Positions 10,201 to 17,717 of a stretch of 64,000 nt of DNA are shown here, in pieces. Within the stretch, counting starts at the first letter, position 1. Each line of letters starts with the position of its first letter. Made by a program: the position numbers and the translations under genes. Below the pieces are notes generated by a model, which worked only from the letters and a program-made list of their open reading frames with translations, was not told the DNA's origin and did no database searches. Origin of the DNA: CAXBGS01 sp963975425 (GTDB lineage: Bacteria > Planctomycetota > Planctomycetia > Pirellulales > Pirellulaceae); assembly GCA_963975425.1 (NCBI GenBank), contig CAXBGS010000007.1, forward strand, positions 329,963 to 393,962, written 5' to 3'.

Positions 10201-11285
10201 GACGTCTTCGTGTAATCGACAAGCACCTTCGTGGGTAGACCCGGCGAGACTTCTTTGATGCGTTGCTTGATGTTTTTGATCGCCGCTAGTGGGTTGTACC
10301 CGTAACGCACGACCGCGACGCCGCCGACGGCTTCGGCACCGGCCTTGTCCAGCGCACCACGCCGCAGCGCTGGCCCAAGTGACACGTCGGCCACATCGGC
10401 GACCGTGATCGGCACGTTGTCCGTCACCTTCACGACTGTCTTTTCGATGTCGTCAATGTTTTCGATGAAGCCCAGACCACGGATGACGTATTCGGCCTTA
10501 TTCAGTTCAATCGTCCGAGCACCCACGTCAACATTCGTCATCCGAATGGACTCAAACACGCTGGCCAGCGTCACGCCAGCGGCCCGCATCGCATCGGGAT
10601 CAACGTCGATTTGGTACTCCTGAACGAAGCCACCAATCGACGCCACTTCACTGATGCCTTCGGCCGACGTCAGCGAATAACGGACGTAGTAATCCTGGAT
10701 CGTACGTAGTTCTCGTAAATCCCAACCGCCCGTCGGGTTTCCATCAGGATCGCGGCCTTCGAGCGTGTAGAGATAGATTTGCCCAAGTGCCGTCGCGTCC
10801 GGCCCCAGTGTCGGCTGCACACCATCAGGCAGCGTGCCGGCCGGCAAACTATTCAGTTTTTCCAGCACCCGCGTTCGGGACCAATAGAAGTCAGCGTCTT
10901 CGCCAAAGATGATGTAGATCGACGAAAAGCCGAACATCGAATAGCTGCGGATCGTCTTAACTTCGGGAATGCCCAGCAGCGCGACCGTCAGCGGATAACC
11001 GATTTGGTCCTCCACGTCCTGCGGGCTGCGCCCCATCCACTGCGTGAACACGATCTGCTGGTTCTCGCCAATGTCAGGAATCGCATCGACGGGTACCGGA
11101 TCGCGAGGCAACGCTCCGGTGTCCCAGTCGAACGGAGCGACCATAACGCCCCAACCAAGCGTCGCAATGACCAACAACAACACAACTAGCTTGTTGGTCA
11201 AGCAGAACCAGATAAGCCGGCCGAGCGGACTACGCTTCGCTTCGTCCAGTTGAGAGTCGATAGTTGAGGGTTGAGAGTCGGGCAT
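7266..11285 (-). CDS. RND heavy-metal efflux pump, CusA family, enlarged (second system)
   Basis: A 1339-residue RND pump, about 280 residues longer than most CusA/CzcA proteins. Family marks: the N-terminal WFCLTNKLVVLLLVIATLGWG helix, GYPLTVALLGIPEVKTIRS in the porter domain, and IAIAIGTMVDMGIILTENI in TM4. The extra length sits in two places. One is a periplasmic insertion before VVPFYDRTGLI, partly encoded by a palindromic repeat at 10095-10180. The other is an additional membrane-rich stretch (WFALLILGIAASMLLTWWVG and following helices) after the HIL segment. The first residues (MPDSQPSTIDSQLDEAK) are encoded by another copy of that repeat family. The gene starts 2 nt after the four-helix-bundle gene and is coupled to the CusB-like adaptor upstream. 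Confidence 0.93.
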   Translation of the reverse strand: MPDSQPSTIDSQLDEAKRSPLGRLIWFCLTNKLVVLLLVIATLGWGVMVAPFDWDTGALPRDPVPVDAIPDIGENQQIVFTQWMGRSPQDVEDQIGYPLTVALLGIPEVKTIRSYSMFGFSSIYIIFGEDADFYWSRTRVLEKLNSLPAGTLPDGVQPTLGPDATALGQIYLYTLEGRDPDGNPTGGWDLRELRTIQDYYVRYSLTSAEGISEVASIGGFVQEYQIDVDPDAMRAAGVTLASVFESIRMTNVDVGARTIELNKAEYVIRGLGFIENIDDIEKTVVKVTDNVPITVADVADVSLGPALRRGALDKAGAEAVGGVAVVRYGYNPLAAIKNIKQRIKEVSPGLPTKVLVDYTKTSADEVEEWVESLGLSVESDKDIVSELSQPSTLNTQLVQHLRGMPQEQWPTWITTSQVAVVPFYDRTGLIYETLGTLNTALFEEILVTIIVILVMVIHLRSSFLISALLPLAVLMCFIAMKTFGVDANIVALSGIAIAIGTMVDMGIILTENILKYLDEAEPEDDKLTVIFKAAHEVAGAVLTAVTTTVVSFLPVFTMIGAEGKLFRPLAFTKTFALAASVIVALTIIPPAAHILMGGRIESKSLRRGAWFALLILGIAASMLLTWWVGAILIALSAYKLYEDRIPERYHRFGPYAASALAALIVGVLLTQEWLPLGPQKGLLLNLLFVGGLIGGILGFFTVFQRFLYEPILRWCLNHKLAFLCLPTAILLFGGSAWLGFDKVFGFVPNSLSMIGVSETTVRQSGPWKAATNVLPGLGKEFMPPLDEGSFLYMPTTMPHASIGEAMDILQLQNQLLVSIPEVESVVGKIGRADTPLDPAPVSMIETYITYKSEYKSDEDGHRLNFRYDEEADEFVRDDSGELILDPAGRPFRQWRDEIRTPDDIWQAITAAAEIPGTTSAPKLQPIAARIVMLQSGMRAPMGMKVKGPDLETIERVALELESLLKQVPTVQSSAVIADRIVGKPYLEIDIDRDAIKRYGLHIRSVQDVIEVAIGGRQITTTVEGRERFPVRVRYARELRDDLESLERILVPTPAGAQIPLGQLADIRYTRGPQVIKSEDTFLLGYVLFDKKPGEAEVDVVEDAQAFLQSKIDSGEFTLPAGVTYTFAGNYENQIRSQKTLAIVLPLALGIIFLILYLQFKSAITTSLVFSGILIAWAGGFIMLWLYGTDWFLDFSLFGTNMRELFQVKTINLSVAVWVGFLALFGIASDDGVVIASYLDESFRKDRIENAKHAREATVTAGMRRVRPCLMTTATTLLALIPVLTSTGRGSDIMVPMAIPSFGGMTIEIMTMLVVPVLYCSAMEWKLRLGIKDERFAKDA
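10095..10180. repeat. Palindromic repeat inserted in frame in the CusA-like gene
   Basis: Two arms made of the same degenerate unit (GAGTTGAGAGTCGAGGGTTG-like) face each other: a left arm at 10095-10127 and a right arm at about 10149-10180. The unit also flanks the four-helix-bundle gene at 11249-11281 and 11651-11687. Here it is read through as part of the pump, encoding roughly ESLGLSVESDKDIVSELSQP and following residues in a periplasmic loop. It behaves like a mobile palindromic (REP- or MITE-like) sequence tolerated in frame. Confidence 0.7.
11249..11281. repeat. Inverted repeat arm downstream of the four-helix-bundle gene
   Basis: A GTTGAGAGTCGATAGTTGAG-type sequence overlapping the first codons of the CusA-like gene. 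It matches the reverse complement of the arm at 11651-11687 on the other side of the four-helix-bundle gene, so the two arms form an inverted pair around that gene. The match is degenerate, estimated by eye. Confidence 0.6.
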
Positions 11286-11287
11286 AT

Positions 11288-11641
11288 TCAGACACCCAAA
11301 CTGCGTTTGAGCCCGCTTATCATCCGTGCGATCTCTTCGCAGTTTTGATACAGCTCTCGAGCCTCTTCTTTCGAGACAAAATCCTGCCGTTGAGCAATGT
11401 GCAACTGCGACACGACCTCCATCGTGGAACCGTAAGCAATCTGAAGGAAGCGAGCAAAGTCTTTCTTGGAGTCACGAGCACTTCCCTCTGCGATATTGGA
11501 TGAGATTGATACTGCAGCTCTACGCATCTGATTCGCCAGTCCGAACTTTTCGTAGTCCGGAAAGTCGCGAGTCAGCCGATACACGTCATCGGCCAAATCG
11601 ACCGATTTCTGCCAAACGTCAAGCTTCTCGAATCCGAACAT
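11288..11641 (-). CDS. Four-helix-bundle protein, S23 / 23S-rRNA-intervening-sequence (avd-like) family
   Basis: A 117-residue all-helical protein starting MFGFEKLDVWQKSVDLADDV, with the family signatures FGLANQMRRAAVSISSNIAEG and FARFLQIAYGSTMEVVSQL. This family includes proteins encoded inside 23S rRNA intervening sequences and the Avd accessory protein of diversity-generating retroelements; most members, like this one, are solitary and of unknown function, with a basic surface that may bind nucleic acid. The ATG at 11641 overlaps the TGA of the CusB-like gene (TGATG), and the stop lies 2 nt before the CusA-like start. It is therefore wedged inside a metal-efflux operon, with inverted repeats on both sides. 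No reverse transcriptase is nearby. It looks like cargo of a small mobile element rather than a metal gene. Confidence 0.88.
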   Translation of the reverse strand: MFGFEKLDVWQKSVDLADDVYRLTRDFPDYEKFGLANQMRRAAVSISSNIAEGSARDSKKDFARFLQIAYGSTMEVVSQLHIAQRQDFVSKEEARELYQNCEEIARMISGLKRSLGV

Positions 11642-13998
11642 CAATTGCCCTCTCTACTCTCAACTCTCGACCCTAAACTCTCAACTCGATCGGCACACTT
11701 CAGCATCGAAGCGCCGTAGTACGGATTGCGAACGGCATCATCGGATTGAATCCAAGAGGCACCGCGACCGTCAAAGGCCATCGGGCAATGAAGCTCATAA
11801 AGCGTTTCGTCAGTCGGTAGGCCGAACATCCGCTCGAGGCTCAACATCTGTTCGGACAGCAACGCGAACCCGCTACGCAAGGTGGCGAGGTCGTTTGCCT
11901 TCTGCAATCTTGCAATGATCTCGGACAAGTCGCGTTTCTCTTTGGTCCATACCTCGACCGATTTTCCTTCGGAGACGATTGGCAGCATTGAAGCCAATCG
12001 CTGATGCAACGGCTCGATCGCTCGCTTCGCGCCATCCAAATCGTCTGCCGCGAGTGCTTGACTTAGTTTCAAATAGGGTGCGACAAAACCACTGAGTTGC
12101 TCGACGACTTCTGCCGGAGCGGCCATGTTCGTCATGGATGGCATCTGCATTTCGTCGTGTGACATCGGCAATGGAAACTGAGCCTTCATTTGATCGACGT
12201 GCTGGCGAGTCACCGCGAACACCCGATCGGCTTCACGCATGGAATTTACCTCGCGACCTTCGGTGACATCGTTCCGCAATAGCATTGAGACCTCCAACCA
12301 CTGCGGTCGCATTTGAGGACCGATCATGTCCACCGGCACTGCCTCGACAGCTTTACTGAGTTGGTCATAGGCTTCGCGAATCTCTGCGAGGTTCGCAGCT
12401 TCAACCCTTTCTTGAATCGTTTTGTATTGCTCAACAATACCCTGCATCGCATCACGGACCGCCGGCACCAACTTCATCGGCGGAGTGTCCAACGTCATAC
12501 CGTCGTCGGACTTCTGCATCTCCATGCCACCGTGATTGTGACCGCCCCCACCTCCACCCTGCGGCGTCATCATGGACGGCTTTGCCGAGATTTGCAGTGC
12601 GCTGTCGAGTTTGAAGTTGCCGTTGGTCACGACCAAATCGCCTTCTTCGAGCCCCGACTTTACTAGGTAGAAGTCGCCGGCGCGCGGACCGATCACAATC
12701 TCGCGACCTTCGTAAGTCGGCTTGTCGGCGTCGGGAATCTGCACGTACACAATCGCTCGCGTCCCGGTCAGCAACACGGCTGACGCCGGTACGACCAACG
12801 GTTTCGCGGCACTCGTTGGCTCCGCCGTGACGTAGCCCAACGATTCCGCCCGCACCAATGGCATGCCGCAAATGTCACAGTCGCCCGGTTCGTCTTTGAT
12901 GATTTCAGGGTGCATCGGACTGATCCACTTCCCTGCCAACGATGCGTCGAGAACTCGGCCGCCCGAAGCGACGTTCGACTTGACGCGTCCTCGCACAAAC
13001 ATCTCCGGCTTCAATCGGCCATCACCATTCGACACATTGACACGAACTTTCACCGTCCGCGTGTCTTCGTTTAGCACTGGGTCAATGAACGCGATTCGGC
13101 CGCGGAAAACTTCGCCAGGATAGGCTTCAGTCGTGAACTCGACGTCTTGCCCGTATCGCAACCAAGCCAGGTCCGATTCATACGCGTCCATTTGAACCCA
13201 CAGGTGATTCAAATCGGCGACCGTGTAGATGCGGTCGCCGGTTTGGACGCGGTCGCCTTCTTGTTTATTCTTCGCAACCACCACACCGCCGACGGGCGAA
13301 TAGATCGTGACTGTTTCTGATGACTTACCGCGCTCTTCGATCGTTTGAATCTGCTCCGTCGTCAAACCGAGTAAACGCAACTTCTCGCGAGCGGACTCGG
13401 CAAGATCGAGCGGTTCGATAAAACGAGAGGAACTCTGCGGCCGATCGCGTTTGGTCACCGCCAACAGTTCTTCCTGCGCGGTGTAGAGTGCCTCGCTGTA
13501 GATCTGGACCATGTGATCGCCCTTGTTGACTTCGACGCCAGTGAAATCGACGAACATGCGTTCCAATCGACCGGGCACCCAAGCGGTGATGTGGGCAAGA
13601 CGAGTTTCGTCGTATTCGACCTTGCCAACCATGCGAACGTCGGCAGTCACGTACTGTCGCCGCACGGGGCTGACCTGTACGTTCATCAGGCTCTTGATTT
13701 CAGGGCTAATCGAAACCCTGCGAACGCCCCCGGCCGATTCCTTAACTGGCACCAAGTCCATGCCACAGATTGGACAACTGCCCGGACCGTCGCGACGTAT
13801 TTGCGGGTGCATCGAACAAGTCCAAATTGAAGGCTTGCTTTGCATTGCCTCCAAGTTCGCTGTTGCGGAAGTCTCGGAGACTTTCGACCCGCCCGAGCCT
13901 CCGTTAAACCAAGATGCGAAGAAAACACCTAGCAGCAAAAACGCTACCGCTTGTGCAATCCAGAGCTTTCCGCGGTGTTGTCTGAAGAATTCGTTCAT
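11641..13998 (-). CDS. RND efflux periplasmic adaptor, CusB type with two heavy-metal-binding domains
   Basis: A 785-residue membrane-fusion protein. After an N-terminal anchor (WIAQAVAFLLLGVFFASWF) comes a heavy-metal-binding domain, WTCSMHPQIRRDGPGSCPIC followed by GMDLVPV. The barrel-sandwich and hairpin regions follow (VPGRLERMFVDFTGVEVNKG; SPVGGVVVAKNKQEGDRV). A second metal domain (SPMHPEIIKDEPGDCDICGM) interrupts the adaptor near residue 380. A His/Gly stretch (GGGGGGHNHGGMEM) and a DUF3347-like C-terminal domain with LHCPMAF complete it. CusB adaptors capture Cu/Ag in the periplasm and hand it to CusA. The last residues (ADRVESLGSRVESREGN) are encoded by a repeat arm, suggesting the original C-terminus was altered by insertion of the element downstream. 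Its stop overlaps the next start. Confidence 0.93.
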   Translation of the reverse strand: MNEFFRQHRGKLWIAQAVAFLLLGVFFASWFNGGSGGSKVSETSATANLEAMQSKPSIWTCSMHPQIRRDGPGSCPICGMDLVPVKESAGGVRRVSISPEIKSLMNVQVSPVRRQYVTADVRMVGKVEYDETRLAHITAWVPGRLERMFVDFTGVEVNKGDHMVQIYSEALYTAQEELLAVTKRDRPQSSSRFIEPLDLAESAREKLRLLGLTTEQIQTIEERGKSSETVTIYSPVGGVVVAKNKQEGDRVQTGDRIYTVADLNHLWVQMDAYESDLAWLRYGQDVEFTTEAYPGEVFRGRIAFIDPVLNEDTRTVKVRVNVSNGDGRLKPEMFVRGRVKSNVASGGRVLDASLAGKWISPMHPEIIKDEPGDCDICGMPLVRAESLGYVTAEPTSAAKPLVVPASAVLLTGTRAIVYVQIPDADKPTYEGREIVIGPRAGDFYLVKSGLEEGDLVVTNGNFKLDSALQISAKPSMMTPQGGGGGGHNHGGMEMQKSDDGMTLDTPPMKLVPAVRDAMQGIVEQYKTIQERVEAANLAEIREAYDQLSKAVEAVPVDMIGPQMRPQWLEVSMLLRNDVTEGREVNSMREADRVFAVTRQHVDQMKAQFPLPMSHDEMQMPSMTNMAAPAEVVEQLSGFVAPYLKLSQALAADDLDGAKRAIEPLHQRLASMLPIVSEGKSVEVWTKEKRDLSEIIARLQKANDLATLRSGFALLSEQMLSLERMFGLPTDETLYELHCPMAFDGRGASWIQSDDAVRNPYYGASMLKCADRVESLGSRVESREGN
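11651..11687. repeat. Inverted repeat arm upstream of the four-helix-bundle gene
   Basis: A CTCTCAACTCTCGACCCTAA-type sequence at the 3' end of the CusB-like gene, coding its last residues. It is the inverted counterpart of 11249-11281. Together they bracket the four-helix-bundle gene in an element of about 440 bp. Confidence 0.6.
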
Positions 13999-14007
13999 AA
14001 GTTCGCT

Positions 14008-14922
14008 CTAGGATTTGTTCAACCAGGTCACGAGCTTCGCCACTTCGTCTTGGTCACGAACGCCAACGGCTGTAACGCTCCGCGTGCCTTGCTTCCAAGT
14101 CGCCGCGATGCTGGAATCGAGATCAACGAGGCAGCAATCCTTGTCGCCGCACATCGCCATGCTCTGGCGACGATCGCCAAACCAAGCCGTCTCTTCGTCG
14201 TCGTGTTCAAACAGAACCAACGTCGAACCGTCATTCCGTTTGCAAACCGCTTTCACGCAGGTGCAGCAAGGCATCTTCAACACGCTTGTCGACGCCAACG
14301 AATAGCCCTCTGGCAATCCGCCGGAGACGATCGGTCGATAACCGACCAACTTCACTGCTCCCTCTGTGTCGACTTTCTCACCGTCGTACTTCGTCAGCAG
14401 CATCTGTTCCGCTCCATCCGGATCGCTTGGCAGCTTCTGCAAATAGTCATCCATTACGCCAGCGAATTCGGCCATGTGCTCACCCGACATTTCGTCGTCA
14501 TGGGTATGCCTGTCGTTGCCGTGCATCGTCATCGCTCCACCGTTGCCAGCCATGTCGTGTTCGTTGTCGCCGCCGTACCAGAGTCCCGCACCCAGCAGCA
14601 CCAACACGGACGCCGCCATCGACACCAGTCCCGCACCATACGGCGACTCGCGAACCCAAACGCTGAACCGTCGCGATAGTGTCACCGGCTCATTGGCTGT
14701 CGGAAGCTCACGCTCAATCCGCTGCCAAAGATCGTCCCGTTTGGCGGGAATAGGAGCCTGCGCAAAAGCCGACCCGAGTGACTCGAACGCACGAAGCTCC
14801 GATGCACACGATTCGCACGCCTCAACGTGTTGTGCCACAGTTGCCGCTTGTCCAGCCGAAAGCTCGCCGTCGTGATAAGCCGACAGGTATGGCTGCACGG
14901 TTTTGCAATCGTTGGTTGACAT
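14008..14922 (-). CDS. Anti-sigma-factor-like membrane protein with Cys/His-rich sensor domain
   Basis: A 304-residue protein. Residues 1-50 form a zinc-binding anti-sigma domain (YLSAYHDGELSAGQ and HVEACESCASEL, i.e. H-x3-C-x2-C). One membrane helix near residue 100 (LVSMAASVLVLLGAGLWYGG) precedes a periplasmic domain with HGNDRHTHDDEM, MPCCTCVKAVC and CGDKDCC clusters. ZAS anti-sigma factors hold an ECF sigma factor at the membrane until the outer domain senses a signal; the metal-ligand residues and the neighbouring efflux genes suggest metal sensing (inference). No ECF sigma gene is adjacent: upstream is a divergent lipoprotein and downstream, after 9 bp, the CusB-like gene. It may have lost its partner or may work with a distant one. 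Confidence 0.8.
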   Translation of the reverse strand: MSTNDCKTVQPYLSAYHDGELSAGQAATVAQHVEACESCASELRAFESLGSAFAQAPIPAKRDDLWQRIERELPTANEPVTLSRRFSVWVRESPYGAGLVSMAASVLVLLGAGLWYGGDNEHDMAGNGGAMTMHGNDRHTHDDEMSGEHMAEFAGVMDDYLQKLPSDPDGAEQMLLTKYDGEKVDTEGAVKLVGYRPIVSGGLPEGYSLASTSVLKMPCCTCVKAVCKRNDGSTLVLFEHDDEETAWFGDRRQSMAMCGDKDCCLVDLDSSIAATWKQGTRSVTAVGVRDQDEVAKLVTWLNKS

Positions 14923-14986
14923 AAGCCACTCGTTCTCTGCGAGACGTTTCTGCTGTTATGTGTTTTTTGATGCCCCAAGTTGCCGT

Positions 14987-15038
14987 TTCTTCACGCAATT
15001 GGGGGAAATAGAAGAATTCTTACGCGCCGCGTGAAGAA
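14987..15038. promoter_or_regulatory. Candidate operator between divergent metal genes
   Basis: The intergenic space between the anti-sigma-like gene (minus) and the CPVSG lipoprotein gene (plus) holds three copies of one decamer: TTCTTCACGC at 14987-14996, TTCTTACGCG at 15017-15026 and its inverted form GCGTGAAGAA at 15029-15038. The last two form a compact imperfect palindrome. This layout is typical of a dimeric regulator site, but the regulator is not identified in the window. Confidence 0.4.
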
Positions 15039-15110
15039 AGCGACCGCCCAAGCATCCAAATGCACGTCGATCGAAAACTCCGCCCTCCTGATCCGCGAAG
15101 GCAAATCCCC

Positions 15111-15533
15111 ATGCGACTTACGAAATTCATCCCTTTCCTGCTCGGCGGGATGCTCATTCTCGGCATTTACGGGTGTAACTCGCCCGAATCCGACCCTGTG
15201 ACGCCCCCCGCGACTCCCGCCAGCGACACGGCCGAGGATCACGCAGACCATGACCATGGCGACCACGCCGATCACGATCACGGGGATCATGCCGCCGTCG
15301 ACGCCGATTCGCCGATGGCCAAGATGATGCCCGGTTTGAAAGAGCTTTCGCCGGAAGACTACAAGTCCGCCATGGCCCAACACATGTGCCCCGTCAGCGG
15401 TGAGATGCTCGGAACGATGGGAGCTCCTGAAAAGGTCGATGTGAACGGCAAGTCAGTGTGGATTTGCTGCGACGGCTGCAAAGACAAACTGCTCGCCGAC
15501 CCAGACAAGTACCTCGCCAAGTTGAATCAGTAG
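15111..15533 (+). CDS. Lipoprotein with His/Asp-rich tract and CPVSG/CCxGC metal-binding domain
   Basis: A lipoprotein of about 140 residues: MRLTKFIPFLLGGMLILGIYGC ends at the lipobox cysteine. A tract of DHADHDHGDHADHDHGDH repeats (residues about 40-65) is a strong candidate for divalent metal binding. The C-terminal half is a compact domain, MCPVSGEMLGTMGAPEKV then VWICCDGCKDKLLADPDKYL, similar to YHS/TRASH-type metal domains and repeated twice in the next gene. The ATG at 15111 is preferred to an upstream one at 15060 because it begins the signal peptide. It is divergent from the anti-sigma-like gene and 49 bp before its paralogue. A periplasmic metal buffer or sensor is the likely role. 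Confidence 0.85.
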   Translation: MRLTKFIPFLLGGMLILGIYGCNSPESDPVTPPATPASDTAEDHADHDHGDHADHDHGDHAAVDADSPMAKMMPGLKELSPEDYKSAMAQHMCPVSGEMLGTMGAPEKVDVNGKSVWICCDGCKDKLLADPDKYLAKLNQ

Positions 15534-15582
15534 CCCCACGTTCATCACCCTGTACCATCACTATTTTCAAAGAACTATATCA

Positions 15583-16476
15583 ATGAAACTTCGCATTCTC
15601 ACTGCAATTGTCGCGGCCACACTGTTCGCGTCGCCCCAACTCGCGACCGCGCAGGACGTCCACTCCGGACACGACCACGCGGCACACAACCACGCTGGCC
15701 ACAGCCACGCCACTGCGGCAACTGGCCCTCACGGTGGCACTGTGCAAACCGTTGGCGACCGCCGAGTCGAAACGGTGATCGCCGACAAAGGCATCATGTT
15801 CATGATCCTTGGCAAGAACGACCAACCGATCGCCCCGCCCGACGCGAGCGGCACGCTGAAACTGCGAGTTGGTGACAGCGAGAAGGAATACACCTACCAA
15901 CTCAAAACGCTCAAGAATCTCGCGATTGGAGTCGGCGTCGACCTTTCCAAAGTCGTTGATCGACCGTTGCACATGAACGTCGAGATCACCAACATCGGAA
16001 ACCAGCCTCTGGTATTCCACGCGATGGGCAAACTCGCCAGCGGTAAGCTCTCTGATGAACTCCTCATCAGCCTCCAAGCCACATGCCCCGTCAGCGGCCA
16101 ACCGCTCGGCAGCATGGGAAAGCCACCCAAGGTCACGATCGGTGACAAGTCACTCTTCGTCTGCTGTGCCGGCTGTACCAAGAAAGTCGAAGCCTCACCC
16201 GACCAGTACCTCACCAAGTACTACACCGCCAAAGGCGAACAAGTCCGCGAGGGCGTTTTCAAATCGACGCTTGCCGATGCTGCCGCAATCGCCGCACAGA
16301 AAACCTGTCCCGTCATGGACGAACCACTTGGTGGCATGGGCGTCCCAGGCAAGGTCAATGTCAACGGAAAAGCCGTCTACATCTGCTGCCCCGGCTGCGC
16401 CAAAAAGCTAGCCGCCAAACCAGACAAGTACCTCGCGGCCCTCAAAGCCAAGGGAATCACTCCACCAGCGTTTTGA
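15583..16476 (+). CDS. Exported protein with two CPVxx/CCxGC metal-binding domains
   Basis: A 297-residue secreted protein: signal peptide MKLRILTAIVAATLFASPQLATAQ, then a His-rich tract (HSGHDHAAHNHAGHSHATAA). Residues 45-150 hold a beta-rich domain of unknown type (GPHGGTVQTVGDRRVETVI, reminiscent of periplasmic efflux-associated proteins). Two tandem copies of the metal domain follow: ATCPVSGQPLGSMGKPPKV with LFVCCAGCTKKV, and KTCPVMDEPLGGMGVPGKV with VYICCPGCAKKL. Each has three or four cysteines in the same spacing as the preceding lipoprotein, so the pair arose by domain duplication. Cell location and neighbours suggest metal capture in the periplasm. Confidence 0.85.
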   Translation: MKLRILTAIVAATLFASPQLATAQDVHSGHDHAAHNHAGHSHATAATGPHGGTVQTVGDRRVETVIADKGIMFMILGKNDQPIAPPDASGTLKLRVGDSEKEYTYQLKTLKNLAIGVGVDLSKVVDRPLHMNVEITNIGNQPLVFHAMGKLASGKLSDELLISLQATCPVSGQPLGSMGKPPKVTIGDKSLFVCCAGCTKKVEASPDQYLTKYYTAKGEQVREGVFKSTLADAAAIAAQKTCPVMDEPLGGMGVPGKVNVNGKAVYICCPGCAKKLAAKPDKYLAALKAKGITPPAF

Positions 16477-16508
16477 TGTTGAACGCCCGAGACCGGATCA
16501 CCGAAAAC

Positions 16509-17717
16509 TTAAGAGGGCCACTCGCCTTCTTGTGTAAAGTCCATGCATTGCTTTATGCCGAACGCCTGCCACATTTCATCAAATAGTGGGCGAAGTATGT
16601 TGGCGAGAAGCGAACGGTCATCGGGGATCGGCTCGTCAATCAGCTGTTCGGAGAATGTGATTTGGTTCGTTTTGATTGTGACCGTGTCGATGAAATGTCG
16701 GAACCGTTCCGGTAGGTAAATTTGACAAGGTGCGACATTCAAGAGCGATACGAAGATGACATAGGGCGGATCGACGTCGAGATGACGGTAGAGATTCCGC
16801 AACTTTATGAGCGTGGTTAGCAGGTCGTTGCATAGGTGCGTAGCGGAAAAATCACTCGACTCGCCGCTGTTCTTAACGTGTACGGATGATGAAACAAATT
16901 CAACGGCACCGTTTCGGAACAATTGTCCATAGATTCGTGCCCGATCAGCTTCGCTGGTCGCTGTGTACTTCGCGTAACCGTCTAAGTTAATTCGCTCCAG
17001 TCCGTCCCTTCCAAACGGAGCGAAGTTCAGCGATTGGGGGTGCTCGATGTCTCGAGGATCAATTTTGTGCGAACCGAGCATCGCTGAAATTGGGACGAAA
17101 TGAACTACAGCGATCGGGCCGTCGATCAATGAAATCGAGGCAGCGTCGTCAAGCAGTTTCGTCAGCCGGTCAAGAACGAAAGCTCGAAGCATCTCCGGTA
17201 GTTTTGCCGACTGGACGAAAGCCGTTCGGATCTCGCCGACATCGAGTTGGTGCTTTCCAGCGCTCGTCCGTCCGTAAAATCGTGAACTTCCTTTGAAAGT
17301 CACCATGTGTGGTTTCTGAAAGCTATCTGGGATGCGGACGAGTATCGCTGGGCCTTCATCACCGCCCTCGATCTCGACAACGTCTAGACCGACGATTCTG
17401 GGTGCGACGCCGTGAAGCACCATCTCCTTTAGCCGCAGCGTTTCGGCGTCTGTCGAGATCTCCTTTAGCCCCGTAAATTCTGACGCTGCGCCAGTGGTCT
17501 TTCCATCTGCATCACGTTCACCCCTCATCCCGTACACCATATCGCCACCGGATGTGTTGGCGAATGAGGTGATATCAGCGAGAAACTCTTTGCGATCAGA
17601 GTCCCCGCGTCCTGGCAATGATTCTTTAAATTCAAGGGTCCGTCCCTCCTTCACTCCTTCGGAAACGATTGTTCGCAAATCGTCACCAGAAATTGCGTCA
17701 ATGCGTTTCGGAATCAT
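16509..17717 (-). CDS. AlbA_2 / Schlafen-type DNA-binding domain protein
   Basis: A 402-residue protein, convergent with the metal genes. Residues 10-165 match the AlbA_2 (divergent AAA-4, Schlafen-like) domain: EGRTLEFKESLP, FLADITSFANTSGGDMVYGM, and VRIPDSFQKPHMVTFKGSSRFYGRTSAGK. Such domains bind nucleic acid or nucleotides and are found in regulators, Schlafen nucleases and phage-defence proteins. The C-terminal 240 residues (from about SAKLPEMLRAFVLDRL) have no domain I recognise. Start: ATG at 17717 with TAGGA about 13 nt upstream. It stands alone at the edge of the accessory island, so a defence or regulatory role is possible but not shown. Confidence 0.8.
   Translation of the reverse strand: MIPKRIDAISGDDLRTIVSEGVKEGRTLEFKESLPGRGDSDRKEFLADITSFANTSGGDMVYGMRGERDADGKTTGAASEFTGLKEISTDAETLRLKEMVLHGVAPRIVGLDVVEIEGGDEGPAILVRIPDSFQKPHMVTFKGSSRFYGRTSAGKHQLDVGEIRTAFVQSAKLPEMLRAFVLDRLTKLLDDAASISLIDGPIAVVHFVPISAMLGSHKIDPRDIEHPQSLNFAPFGRDGLERINLDGYAKYTATSEADRARIYGQLFRNGAVEFVSSSVHVKNSGESSDFSATHLCNDLLTTLIKLRNLYRHLDVDPPYVIFVSLLNVAPCQIYLPERFRHFIDTVTIKTNQITFSEQLIDEPIPDDRSLLANILRPLFDEMWQAFGIKQCMDFTQEGEWPS

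Noticed and set aside
11288..11641. Diversity-generating retroelement
   Set aside because: The four-helix-bundle protein resembles Avd, but no reverse transcriptase, template repeat or variable repeat is nearby.
10095..11692. CRISPR array
   Set aside because: The repeated units are palindromic or inverted, are few, and have no regular spacing or spacers; no cas genes are present.
13951..14679. 242-codon plus-strand ORF opposite the anti-sigma-like gene
   Set aside because: The minus-strand protein has a complete domain order; the plus frame has none.
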